NCBI RefSeq assembly: GCF_030817355.1
Contig: NZ_JAUSZH010000001.1
Coordinates: 620,001 to 684,000, forward strand
Source of the DNA: Streptomyces sp. V1I1
Lineage (GTDB): Bacteria > Actinomycetota > Actinomycetes > Streptomycetales > Streptomycetaceae
DNA: 64,000 nt
Reading direction: 5' to 3'
The translations under genes and the position numbers were made by a program. Below are positions 8,961-16,024 of this stretch, piece by piece (the first letter of the stretch is position 1; every line of letters begins with the position of its first letter). The notes below the pieces were generated by a model. The model was not told where the DNA came from. It saw only the letters and a program-made list of their open reading frames with translations, and searched no databases.

Positions 8961-9256
8961 CGCCCCACCGCCCTCGGAGCCCGTGCCGTTTCCGTACGAG
9001 CGCTGCGCAGACGGGCGGCGGGCAGCAACTCGCAGGCGCGGGTGGGTCCGGCCAGCAGTTCCAGGGCCGGAAGGCCGAAGTGCGCCGCCAGCAGGTCGCA
9101 GTCGTCCAGCGTCCATGCCGTACGGCCGGACTGGCGGCGGGAGATCTGCGTCTGCGTCAGGCCGAGGGGGCCTGCCAGGTCGTTCTGGGAGTCCCCGGTG
9201 GCCTGCATCAGGGCCGCGACGGTGAGCCGCAGCGTCTCCCTCAGCGTCATCGGCAT
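8957..9256 (-). CDS. Small XRE-family HTH protein
   Basis: 99 residues. The N-terminal half is a helix-turn-helix (LRLTVAALMQATGDSQNDLAGPLGLTQ, then TQISRRQSGRTAWTLDDCD) followed by LAAHFGLPALELLAGP. This is a recognisable Streptomyces paired regulator that sits directly upstream of a larger HTH protein, here reduced to a remnant, with which it overlaps by four bases (GTGA at 8957-8960). It may still bind DNA alone; whether it remains functional without its partner is unknown. ATG 9256 or 9250 could be the start. Confidence 0.7.
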   Translation of the reverse strand: MPMTLRETLRLTVAALMQATGDSQNDLAGPLGLTQTQISRRQSGRTAWTLDDCDLLAAHFGLPALELLAGPTRACELLPAARLRSARTETARAPRAVGR

Positions 9257-9325
9257 ATGCGGACTCTATCAATCTCAGGCTCTGAACAGCCGGATTATGC
9301 ACAGTCCGCATGAGGAACCGTCGAG

Positions 9326-9751
9326 CTACACGAGGGCTTCTACGGCCGCGGTGGCGAAGCCGTGATCCTGGTCAGGGGCCCCGCCGCCGACGCCGATCGC
9401 GCCGATGAGACGGCCGTCGCGGTGGAGGGGGATGCCGCCGGCGATGAAGACCAGCGGCTTGTCGAGGGCGGTCGGCAGCGTGGAAGAGGCCGCCGGGCTG
9501 GACCGCGTCGACGAGCTCGGCGGTCGGGGCGTTCAACTGGAGCGCGGTGCACGCCTTGCGGGTGCTGGTCTCGCCCGCGATGAGCACGGCCCGGTCGTCG
9601 CGGCGGAAAGCCAGCAGGTGGCGCCCGCGTCCAGGACGGTGACGGCGGCGCTGACCCCGGCGGCTTCGGCGGCGCGGCGGGCGGTGTCCACAAGGGTCTC
9701 CGCGTCCTGGATGGTCAGCGGGGCGACGGCGGTGGTGGCGGTGGCGGTCAT
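9326..9751 (-). pseudogene. GlcG/HbpS-family gene with two compensating frameshifts
   Basis: Starting at ATG 9751 the frame reads as a GlcG/HbpS protein (LTIQDAETLVDTARRAAEA, TVLDAG) until about 9621-9625, where one base appears missing from a G run. The next segment (VLIAGETSTRKACTALQLNAPTAELVDAV, GGLF) continues one frame over until about 9480. The frame then returns for FIAGGIPLHRDGRLIGAIGVGGG and the natural end AVEALV with TAG at 9326-9328. The original frame is restored, so two indels compensate. HbpS/GlcG proteins bind haem or small ligands. It overlaps the MFS stop by ATGA, so it was the second gene of that operon. Either real decay or two assembly errors. Confidence 0.75.
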
Positions 9752-11031
9752 GAAGGTGGCTCCTTGGTGCGGTGGATCAGTGGTGGGACACGGTGGATCG
9801 TGACTGGCCGCGGTGGATCAGTGGTTGGCTGCGGAGACTGCGGCCGTGCCGGGGTGGAGGCGGTGACGACCAGGCTGTGGGTGGTCGCCGTGCGGCGCTC
9901 CAGCAGGTGGGAGACGACGGCGAGGCCGAGCGCGGAGGCGGCGAGGGCGGCGCCGACCCAGTTGGGTGCGGTGTAGCCGAGTCCGGCCGCGATGACCATG
10001 CCGCCGAGCCAGGCGGCGAGGGCATTGCCGAGGTTGAAGGCGCCGATGTTGACGGCGGAGGCCAGGGTGGGAGCGCCCGCGGCCTGGTCCAGGACCCGCT
10101 TCTGCAACGGCGGTACGGTCGCGAAGCCCAGCGCGCCGATCAGGACGATGGTGATCGCCGCGGTGACCGTGTTGTGCGCGGTGAGGGTGAACAGCGCCAG
10201 TACGAGGGAGAGGGCGCCCAGCGACACGTACAGCAGCGGCATCAGGGCACGGTCGGCGAACTTTCCACCGATCAGGTTCCCGCCGACCATGCCGAGGCCG
10301 AACAGGACCAGCAGCCAGGTGACGGACGAGTCGGCGAACCCGGCGACCTCGGTCATCATCGGCGTGATGTAGGTGATCGCGGCGAAGACTCCGCCGAAGC
10401 CGAGGACCGTCATGGCCATCGCCAGCAGGACCTGCACATTACGGAAGGCCGCCAGCTCGTGGCGTAGCCGTACGCCTTCGGGCTTGGGCTGCTCCGGCAC
10501 CAGCTTCGCCACGCCGAGGAGTCCGAGAACGCCGAGGGCGGCGACTATGAAGAAGGTGGCGCGCCAGCCGGCGCTCTGGCCGACGTAGGTGCCGAGCGGG
10601 ACGCCGACGACGTTGGCGACGGTCAGACCGGTGAACATCATCGCGATCGCGCCGGCCTTCTTTTCGGGGGCGACGAGGTCGGCCGCGACGACCGAGCCGA
10701 TGCCGAAGAAGGCGCCGTGGGCGAGCGAGGCGACGACTCGGCCGGCCAGCATCACTCCGAAGACGGGTGCGACGGCGGAGAGGACGTTTCCGGCGATGAA
10801 CAGGCCCATCAGCAGCATCAGCATCCGCTTCCGGGACACCTTCGTACCGAGGATGGTCATCAGCGGTGCGCCGAGCACCACCCCGAGCGCATAGCCGGTG
10901 ACCAGGAATCCAGCCATCGGGATCGACACGCCGAAGTCCGACGCGACATCGGGCAGCAACCCCATGATGACGAACTCGGTGGTGCCGATGCCGAAGGCCC
11001 CGATGGCGAGGGCGAGGAGCGCGAGTGGCAT
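9748..11031 (-). CDS. MFS transporter (DHA1, arabinose-efflux/Cml type)
   Basis: 427 residues, 12 predicted TM helices. It opens LALAIGAFGIGTTEFVIMGLLP, has a motif A-like loop (LGTKVSRKRM) and motif C (GVPLGTYVGQ), typical of drug or sugar efflux permeases. The hydrophilic C-terminal tail is Pro-rich and is encoded by three near-copies of a 20-21-bp repeat beginning GGTGGATC (at 9771, 9792 and 9812). The gene is read leftward from its own sigma70-like promoter (11077-11105), back to back with the glucanase promoter, and overlaps the GlcG/HbpS pseudogene by 4 bases. Substrate not predictable. Confidence 0.88.
   Translation of the reverse strand: MPLALLALAIGAFGIGTTEFVIMGLLPDVASDFGVSIPMAGFLVTGYALGVVLGAPLMTILGTKVSRKRMLMLLMGLFIAGNVLSAVAPVFGVMLAGRVVASLAHGAFFGIGSVVAADLVAPEKKAGAIAMMFTGLTVANVVGVPLGTYVGQSAGWRATFFIVAALGVLGLLGVAKLVPEQPKPEGVRLRHELAAFRNVQVLLAMAMTVLGFGGVFAAITYITPMMTEVAGFADSSVTWLLVLFGLGMVGGNLIGGKFADRALMPLLYVSLGALSLVLALFTLTAHNTVTAAITIVLIGALGFATVPPLQKRVLDQAAGAPTLASAVNIGAFNLGNALAAWLGGMVIAAGLGYTAPNWVGAALAASALGLAVVSHLLERRTATTHSLVVTASTPARPQSPQPTTDPPRPVTIHRVPPLIHRTKEPPS
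9771..9838. repeat. Short tandem repeat in the 3' end of the MFS gene
   Basis: Three imperfect units of 20-21 bp each begin GGTGGATC (9771, 9792, 9812). They encode the degenerate C-terminal tail of the transporter, outside the membrane domain, and probably arose by slippage. Confidence 0.6.
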
Positions 11032-11076
11032 GGGAGGACCTTCCAGAACGATTGCGCCTGCGCCTTACGGGCGTCC

Positions 11077-11105
11077 ACAATAATTGCAGACGCCATTACT
11101 TGCAA
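11077..11105 (-). promoter_or_regulatory. Probable promoter of the MFS gene
   Basis: On the minus strand a -35 element TTGCAA (11100-11105) is 17 bp from a -10 element TATTGT (11077-11082). Distance to the ATG at 11031 is about 40-45 bases from the expected start site. Seen by eye, not tested. Confidence 0.5.
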
Positions 11106-11137
11106 GCGCTCCATATCTGGTGACCTCGACGGAGTCA

Positions 11138-11149
11138 TGGTCCATACCA
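11138..11149. promoter_or_regulatory. dre-like palindrome upstream of the glucanase gene
   Basis: TGGTCCATACCA matches 10 of 12 positions of the DasR-type core TGGTCTAGACCA that precedes many Streptomyces chitin and sugar-uptake genes. It lies just upstream of the glucanase -35 box. A GntR-family regulator is a plausible binder; the assignment is inference. Confidence 0.4.
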
Positions 11150-11154
11150 AACCC

Positions 11155-11183
11155 TTGACAGTGGCTTAGTTCACTTCTTAAAT
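11155..11183 (+). promoter_or_regulatory. Strong sigma70/HrdB-type promoter of the glucanase gene
   Basis: A perfect -35 TTGACA (11155-11160) is followed after 17 bp by TTAAAT (11178-11183). The expected start near 11190 leaves a leader of about 68 bases to the ATG at 11258, which has a strong ribosome site (GGAAGGGAGAG). Confidence 0.65.
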
Positions 11184-11201
11184 CACGTAGTGAACTAAGC
11201 C
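11163..11201. promoter_or_regulatory. Perfect 13-bp inverted repeat over the glucanase promoter
   Basis: GGCTTAGTTCACT (11163-11175) and its exact complement AGTGAACTAAGCC (11189-11201) flank a 13-bp spacer that holds the -10 element. The arms cover the promoter spacer and the start site, the arrangement expected for a repressor operator. No regulator gene lies next to it. Confidence 0.7.
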
Positions 11202-11257
11202 TCATGTCATATGCACGACACATCCCCTTCCTCCTTCATGTCCCGGAAGGGAGAGTC

Positions 11258-12517
11258 ATGGACTCCCCCCGTTTGACGCGGCGCTTGCTGCTGTCCGTTC
11301 TGTCAGTCCTGACCCTTGCGACTCTCACCAGCGGTGTCGCACAGGGTGAACCCGCACCGCCTGTCGCCGCGGCGGCACCGGCCGCCGTGACGTTCGCCGA
11401 CGACTTCGACGGCCCCGCGGGCTCCGCCGTCGACGCCGGCAAATGGCAGATCGAGACGGGCGACAACGTCAACAACCACGAGCGGCAGTACTACACGGCG
11501 GGCAACCGCAACGCCGCTCTCGACGGCCAGGGTCATCTGGTCATCACCGCCCGCCGCGAGATCCCTGCCAACTACCAGTGCTGGTACGGCAGATGTGAGT
11601 ACACCTCCGCCCGGCTGAACACCGCGGGCAAGTTCACCCAGACCTACGGCCATGTCGAGGCCAGGCTCAAAGTGCCGCGCGGCCAGGGCATGTGGCCCGC
11701 CTTCTGGATGCTCGGCAACGACATCGGCCAGGTCGGCTGGCCGGGCTCGGGCGAGATCGACGTGATGGAGAACGTCGGCTTCGAGCCCTCCACCGTCCAC
11801 GGCACGCTCCACGGCCCGGGCTACTCCGGCTCCGGCGGCATCGGCGCCGCGTACACCCTCCCCGGCGGTCAGGCCTTCGCCGACGCCTTCCACACCTTCG
11901 CCGTGGACTGGGCTCCCGATTCGGTGACCTGGTCGGTCGACGGCAACGTCTACCAGCGGCGTACGCCTGCCGATCTCGGTGGCCGTACCTGGGTGTTCAA
12001 CAAGCCGTTCTTCCTGATCCTCAACCTCGCGGTCGGCGGCTACTGGCCAGGCGACCCCGACGGCAGCACCGTCTTCCCCTCGCAACTCGTCGTCGACCAT
12101 GTGCGGGTCAGCACCAGCGACAGCCCGGGCGTCGGCGACACCATCACGGGCCTTGGCGGCAAGTGCGTGGACCTGGCGGGTGCCAACAGCGCCAACGGCA
12201 CACCCGTACAGCTCTACGACTGCAACGGCACCGGCGCCCAGCAATGGAATGTCGGTACGGACGGCACGATCCGGGCGCTGGGCAAGTGTCTGGACGTCAC
12301 CTCCGCCGGGACGGCAAACGGCACCACCGTCCAGCTCTGGGACTGCAACGGAACTGCCGCCCAGCGATGGGTCGTCACCGCCGCCCACGACATCGTCACC
12401 CCCCAGGCCGACAAATGCCTGGACGCCACCGGCAACAGCTCGGCCAACGGCACCCGCCTGCAGATCTGGACCTGCACCGGAGCCGCCAACCAGAAGTGGA
12501 CGGTGACCGGCCGATGA
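11258..12517 (+). CDS. Secreted GH16 beta-glucanase with C-terminal ricin-type lectin domain
   Basis: 419 residues from ATG 11258 (an upstream in-frame ATG at 11204 lies in the leader; the 11258 start has GGAAGGGAGAG). Signal peptide: [20 protein letters not shown]16 catalytic domain follows (about 45-285) with the ExDxxE active site in [12 protein letters not shown], preceded by GMWPAFWML. The C-terminal region (about 292-419) is a beta-trefoil with three GKCxDxxG/QxW-type repeats ending NQKWTV, that is CBM13. The family cleaves beta-1,3 or mixed-linkage glucans; the lectin module would anchor the enzyme to polysaccharide. Probably part of a fungal or plant cell-wall degradation set with the following genes. 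Confidence 0.9.
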   Translation: MDSPRLTRRLLLSVLSVLTLATLTSGVAQGEPAPPVAAAAPAAVTFADDFDGPAGSAVDAGKWQIETGDNVNNHERQYYTAGNRNAALDGQGHLVITARREIPANYQCWYGRCEYTSARLNTAGKFTQTYGHVEARLKVPRGQGMWPAFWMLGNDIGQVGWPGSGEIDVMENVGFEPSTVHGTLHGPGYSGSGGIGAAYTLPGGQAFADAFHTFAVDWAPDSVTWSVDGNVYQRRTPADLGGRTWVFNKPFFLILNLAVGGYWPGDPDGSTVFPSQLVVDHVRVSTSDSPGVGDTITGLGGKCVDLAGANSANGTPVQLYDCNGTGAQQWNVGTDGTIRALGKCLDVTSAGTANGTTVQLWDCNGTAAQRWVVTAAHDIVTPQADKCLDATGNSSANGTRLQIWTCTGAANQKWTVTGR

Positions 12518-12576
12518 GGCGGGCAACGCCTTCGCAGGCCCGCGCTGCGCGGCGTGCAGGGCGGCGGCACCTCGCG

Positions 12577-12699
12577 CGGCTGACCTTCTGGTCGGTCAAC
12601 CGCGACAGCCCCTGCACCGGCGGCGGCGCCGACATCTGCTCGGGCATCTCCCAGCAGCCGTGGGACTTCACCCGCGTCTTCGCCCAGTACACCGGCTGA
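12577..12699 (+). pseudogene. C-terminal remnant of a GH18 chitinase
   Basis: Between two intact genes one frame reads [16 protein letters not shown], then [20 protein letters not shown] and a stop. This matches the C-terminal strand and helix of Streptomyces family 18 chitinases. No start or catalytic domain precedes it: the rest of the gene is gone. A second near-copy of the last 20 bases of this tail occurs at 15051-15070, after the next gene. Confidence 0.7.
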
Positions 12700-12783
12700 T
12701 CCCCCTTCCCCGTCCGCCAACCCCGTCCGTCACCCCCATCCGTCAACCCCCCACCGAGCCGGGCCGCCGGCACAGGAGAAACC

Positions 12784-15045
12784 GTGCTCCGATCCCTGCG
12801 AACGCCCAGAGCGGGCCGTCACGCCTTCACAACCGCCAGCCGCGCAAGGCCGCTTGTGGCTGCCTTCGTCGTGGTGGCCTCGGCCTTTTCGGTCCTCGCC
12901 GCCATCCCGTCCACCCAGGCGGCCACCCCTCAAAGAGCCGCCGGAGCCGCCGGGGCCGCCGCTCTGCCGACCAGTTGGGCCACCGTGGTGAACAGTGGCA
13001 GCGGCAAGTGCCTGGACGCGCGCTCGGCCGCGACCGCGAACGGCACCGCCGTCCAGCAGTACGCGTGCAACAACTCCACCGCCCAGCAGTGGAGCTTCAC
13101 GGCCACCAGCGACGGCTTCGTGCGGATCGACAACCGCAATGACGCGAGCCAGGTCGTGGACGTGAGCGACGTGTCCACCGCCGACAACGCCGCGGTGCAC
13201 CTGTGGACGTACGGCGGTGGCAACAACCAGCAGTGGCAGGCCGTGGACGAAGGCGGCGGCGCGTACCACTTCGTCAACCGCAACAGTGGCAAGTGCCTGG
13301 ACGTCCCCGCCGCCTCGACGGCTGACAGCGTCCAGCTCGTGCAGTACACCTGCAACGGCACGGCGGCCCAGCGGTTCCAGGTCGCGCCTCCGAGCACCGC
13401 GCCCGGTGACGTGGACCTCGGTCCGAACGTGGTCGTCTTCGACCCCTCGATGCCGTCAGCGACCATCCAGAGCCGGCTCAACTCGATCTTCCAGCAGCAG
13501 GAGACCAACCAGTTCGGCGCCCAGCGCTACGCGGTCATGTTCAAGCCGGGCACCTACAGCAACGACGTCAACGTGGGCTTCTACACCCAGGTTCTGGGCC
13601 TCGGCCAGTCGCCCGACTCGGTGACGATCAACGGCGCGGTGCACGTCGAGGCCGACTGGTTCCCCCCGCAGAACGCAACTCAGAACTTCTGGCGCGGCGC
13701 CGAGAACCTCTCGGTCAACCCGGCCGGCGGCACGGACCGGTGGGCGGTGTCCCAGGCGGCTCCCTACCGGCGCATGCATGTCCGCGGCAACCTGGCTCTG
13801 GATGACGGCGGCTGGGCGAGCGGCGGTTTCATGGCCGACAGCAAGATCGACGGTCAGGTGCGCTCCGGTTCGCAGCAGCAGTGGCTGACCCGCAACTCCC
13901 AGCTCGGCAGCTGGACAGGATCCAACTGGAACATGGTCTTCGTCGGCAGTCAGGGCGTTCCGGGCAACACCTTCCCCAACCCGCCCTACACGACGGTGAA
14001 CGAGAGCCCCACGGTGCGGGAGAAGCCGTTCCTGTACGTCGACGGCACCGGCGCCTACAAGGTGTTCGTGCCGTCCCTGCGGGCCAACTCCTCGGGCACC
14101 ACGTGGGCGGGCGGCAACACCGCCGGCACCTCGCTCGGCATGGACCAGTTCTTCGTCGTGAAGGCCGGGACGACCGCCGCGCAGATCAACGCCGCGCTGG
14201 CCGAGGGGAAGAACCTGCTGGTCACTCCGGGTGTGTACCACTTGAATCAGACCCTGCGGGTGACTCGCCCCGACACCGTGATCCTGGGGCTCGGCCTCGC
14301 CACGTTCATCCCGGACGGCGGCGTCACCGCCATGACGGTCGCCGATGTCGACGGCGTCAAGGTCGCGGGCATCCTCTTCGACGCCGGTACGACCAACTCG
14401 CAGACCCTGATGGAGGTCGGCCCGGCAGGCTCCTCCGCCGGTCACAGCGCCAACCCGACGTCCCTGCACGACGTGTACTTCCGGGTCGGCGGCGCCGCGG
14501 TGGGCAAGGCGACCACGAGCCTGGTGGTCAACAGCGACAACGTCATCGGCGATCACATGTGGATCTGGCGCGGCGACCACGGCAGCGGCATCGGCTGGAA
14601 CACCAATACGGCGGACACGGGACTCGTCGTCAACGGCGATGACGTGACCATGTACGGGCTGTTCGTCGAGCACTACCAGAAGCATCAGACGATCTGGAAC
14701 GGCAACGGCGGTCAAACGTACTTCTACCAGAACGAGATGCCGTACGACCCGCCCAACCAGGCCGCCTGGATGAACGGCTCGACCCAGGGCTACGCGGCGT
14801 ACAAGGTGGCCAACTCGGTCACCAGCCATCAGGCGTTCGGGCTCGGCAGCTACTGCTTCTTCAACGCGAATCCGTCCGTGACCGCCGAGCACGCCTTCGA
14901 GGTCCCCAACAATCCGAATGTGCGATTCCGGAACATGGTGACCGTCTCGCTCGGCGGCACCGGAACCATCCGCCATGTCATCAACGACAGAGGCGGTCCG
15001 TCCAACTCCTCTACGAATGTGGCCAATCTCGTCAGCTATCCCTGA
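12784..15045 (+). CDS. Secreted lectin (CBM13) plus beta-helix protein, putative polysaccharide-active enzyme
   Basis: 753 residues. Signal peptide (about 1-47, ending TQAA), a ricin-type beta-trefoil (about 60-205; three GKCLD/QQW repeats), then about 540 residues of a right-handed beta-helix-like fold (VVVFDPSMPSATIQSRL, VMFKPGTY, LGLGQSPDSVTINGAVH, TPGVYHLNQTLRVTRPD, HMWIWRGDHG). Close relatives in Streptomyces and fungi are often labelled adenylyl cyclase or coagulation factor 5/8 protein, which is not supported by any motif here. Pectate-lyase-like folds and the lectin suggest carbohydrate binding or cleavage. ATG would be unusual: the start is GTG at 12784 with AGGAGA upstream. Ends before a strong terminator. 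Confidence 0.75.
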   Translation: MLRSLRTPRAGRHAFTTASRARPLVAAFVVVASAFSVLAAIPSTQAATPQRAAGAAGAAALPTSWATVVNSGSGKCLDARSAATANGTAVQQYACNNSTAQQWSFTATSDGFVRIDNRNDASQVVDVSDVSTADNAAVHLWTYGGGNNQQWQAVDEGGGAYHFVNRNSGKCLDVPAASTADSVQLVQYTCNGTAAQRFQVAPPSTAPGDVDLGPNVVVFDPSMPSATIQSRLNSIFQQQETNQFGAQRYAVMFKPGTYSNDVNVGFYTQVLGLGQSPDSVTINGAVHVEADWFPPQNATQNFWRGAENLSVNPAGGTDRWAVSQAAPYRRMHVRGNLALDDGGWASGGFMADSKIDGQVRSGSQQQWLTRNSQLGSWTGSNWNMVFVGSQGVPGNTFPNPPYTTVNESPTVREKPFLYVDGTGAYKVFVPSLRANSSGTTWAGGNTAGTSLGMDQFFVVKAGTTAAQINAALAEGKNLLVTPGVYHLNQTLRVTRPDTVILGLGLATFIPDGGVTAMTVADVDGVKVAGILFDAGTTNSQTLMEVGPAGSSAGHSANPTSLHDVYFRVGGAAVGKATTSLVVNSDNVIGDHMWIWRGDHGSGIGWNTNTADTGLVVNGDDVTMYGLFVEHYQKHQTIWNGNGGQTYFYQNEMPYDPPNQAAWMNGSTQGYAAYKVANSVTSHQAFGLGSYCFFNANPSVTAEHAFEVPNNPNVRFRNMVTVSLGGTGTIRHVINDRGGPSNSSTNVANLVSYP

Positions 15046-15050
15046 CGCAC

Positions 15051-15070
15051 TCTTCCCGCAGTACACCGGC
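15051..15070 (+). repeat. Near-copy of the chitinase tail end
   Basis: These 20 bases match 12677-12696 (end of the chitinase remnant) at 18 positions, including AGTACACCGGC exactly. The two copies flank the lectin/beta-helix gene in direct orientation. Confidence 0.5.
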
Positions 15071-15071
15071 C

Positions 15072-15103
15072 GGGCCGGACCCGACAACCGTCGGGTCCGG
15101 CCC
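15072..15103 (+). terminator. Terminator after the lectin/beta-helix gene
   Basis: A perfect 14-bp stem (GGGCCGGACCCGAC and complement) closes a 4-base AACC loop, 27 bp after the stop codon. Confidence 0.85.
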
Positions 15104-15140
15104 TGCCGTTCGGGGCGAGCCGAGGGCCAGGCCCCCGGTC

Positions 15141-15425
15141 GGCCGCCTCGGCATCTTCGGCACGGGCTTCACCTTCGCCCTCAACCACCGGCTGATCGCG
15201 GACGAGGGCGCGACCAGCGCAGCCACCGTCGGCTATCTGCTGCCTGTGGTCTCCATCGCACTCCGGGCGATCGTTCTCGGCGAAGCGCTCACCTTGCGGG
15301 TCGTGGCGGGCATGGTCGTCGTACTCACCGGTGTCGGTCTGACGCGGTGGCAGCGGCGGACGCCGTCGGCATCGCCGCTGGTGGGAGCGGAGCAGTCCGT
15401 CGCTTCGCGGACCGCGACGCCGTGA
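15141..15425 (+). pseudogene. C-terminal remnant of an EamA/DMT transporter
   Basis: One frame reads LGIFGTGFTFALNHRLIADEG, then ATVGYLLPVVSIALRAIVLG, EALTLRVVAGMVVVLTGVGL and a natural stop at 15423-15425. These are the last three to four helices of a drug/metabolite transporter. There is no start or N-terminal half: upstream is directly the terminator of the preceding gene. Confidence 0.75.
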
Positions 15426-15554
15426 TCACAGTCGCCGGGCGGCCTGCCGTGGCCAGGGCCGCCCATTTCTGAGGCCGGAGGCAGGGCTCTGGTCGGTCCA
15501 TGAACATTCAACTGACCGACCGGACAGTTCATGCAACAATGCACCGGCTGCCCC

Positions 15555-15575
15555 GCTACCCGCGGGTAACGTAGC
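15555..15575. promoter_or_regulatory. Palindrome upstream of the DUF485-symporter operon
   Basis: TACCCGCGGGTA (15557-15568) is a perfect 12-bp palindrome nested within GCTAC...GTAGC, about 60 bp before the DUF485 start. Candidate operator; binder unknown. Confidence 0.4.
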
Positions 15576-15634
15576 CGCTCCGTCAGCATGCCCTGCCCCT
15601 GCCGTCCGCACAGGCATACGAGGAACCCATCGCG

Positions 15635-16024
15635 ATGTCGTACTACCCCCCACAGCCCTCACATCCCGAGCAGCCGGGCCACCCCCACCAGGCCTGGCAG
15701 GCGCCGCCGGCCGAGCCACCGGCCGATCCGCGCCACGGCATACGGGCGTTGAGTGCCGCCTACCGCCGGCTGCGCCGGGTCGCGACACTGACGGCCCTCG
15801 GGTACTTCGTACTGTTCCTCATACTCTCCGCCTACGCGCCGGGGCTGATGACGGGCAAGATCACCGGCGGCCTCAACGTCGCCCTGCTGCTCGGCCTGAT
15901 CCAGCTCCCCGTCACCCTGATCGCCGTTGCCGCGTACGAGAAGTCCGCGCGCCGCCGGGTCGACCCGCTCGCCGAAGCCGTGCGCCTCGAGGCCGCCCCG
16001 ACCACCCAGGGAGCACGCCGATGA
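15635..16024 (+). CDS. DUF485 membrane protein, symporter partner
   Basis: 129 residues: Pro/His-rich N-terminus, then two TM helices (about 52-72 and 82-104) with YRRLRRVATLTALGYFVLFLI, the DUF485 pattern. In proteobacteria and actinomycetes DUF485 (YjcH) proteins are encoded immediately before ActP-type acetate symporters. That is the case here, with a 4-base overlap (ATGA at 16021-16024). Probably an accessory subunit of the symporter. Confidence 0.85.
   Translation: MSYYPPQPSHPEQPGHPHQAWQAPPAEPPADPRHGIRALSAAYRRLRRVATLTALGYFVLFLILSAYAPGLMTGKITGGLNVALLLGLIQLPVTLIAVAAYEKSARRRVDPLAEAVRLEAAPTTQGARR

Noticed and set aside
12784..15045. Annotation as adenylyl cyclase
   Set aside because: No nucleotide-cyclase motif; it has a signal peptide, lectin repeats and beta-helix pattern.
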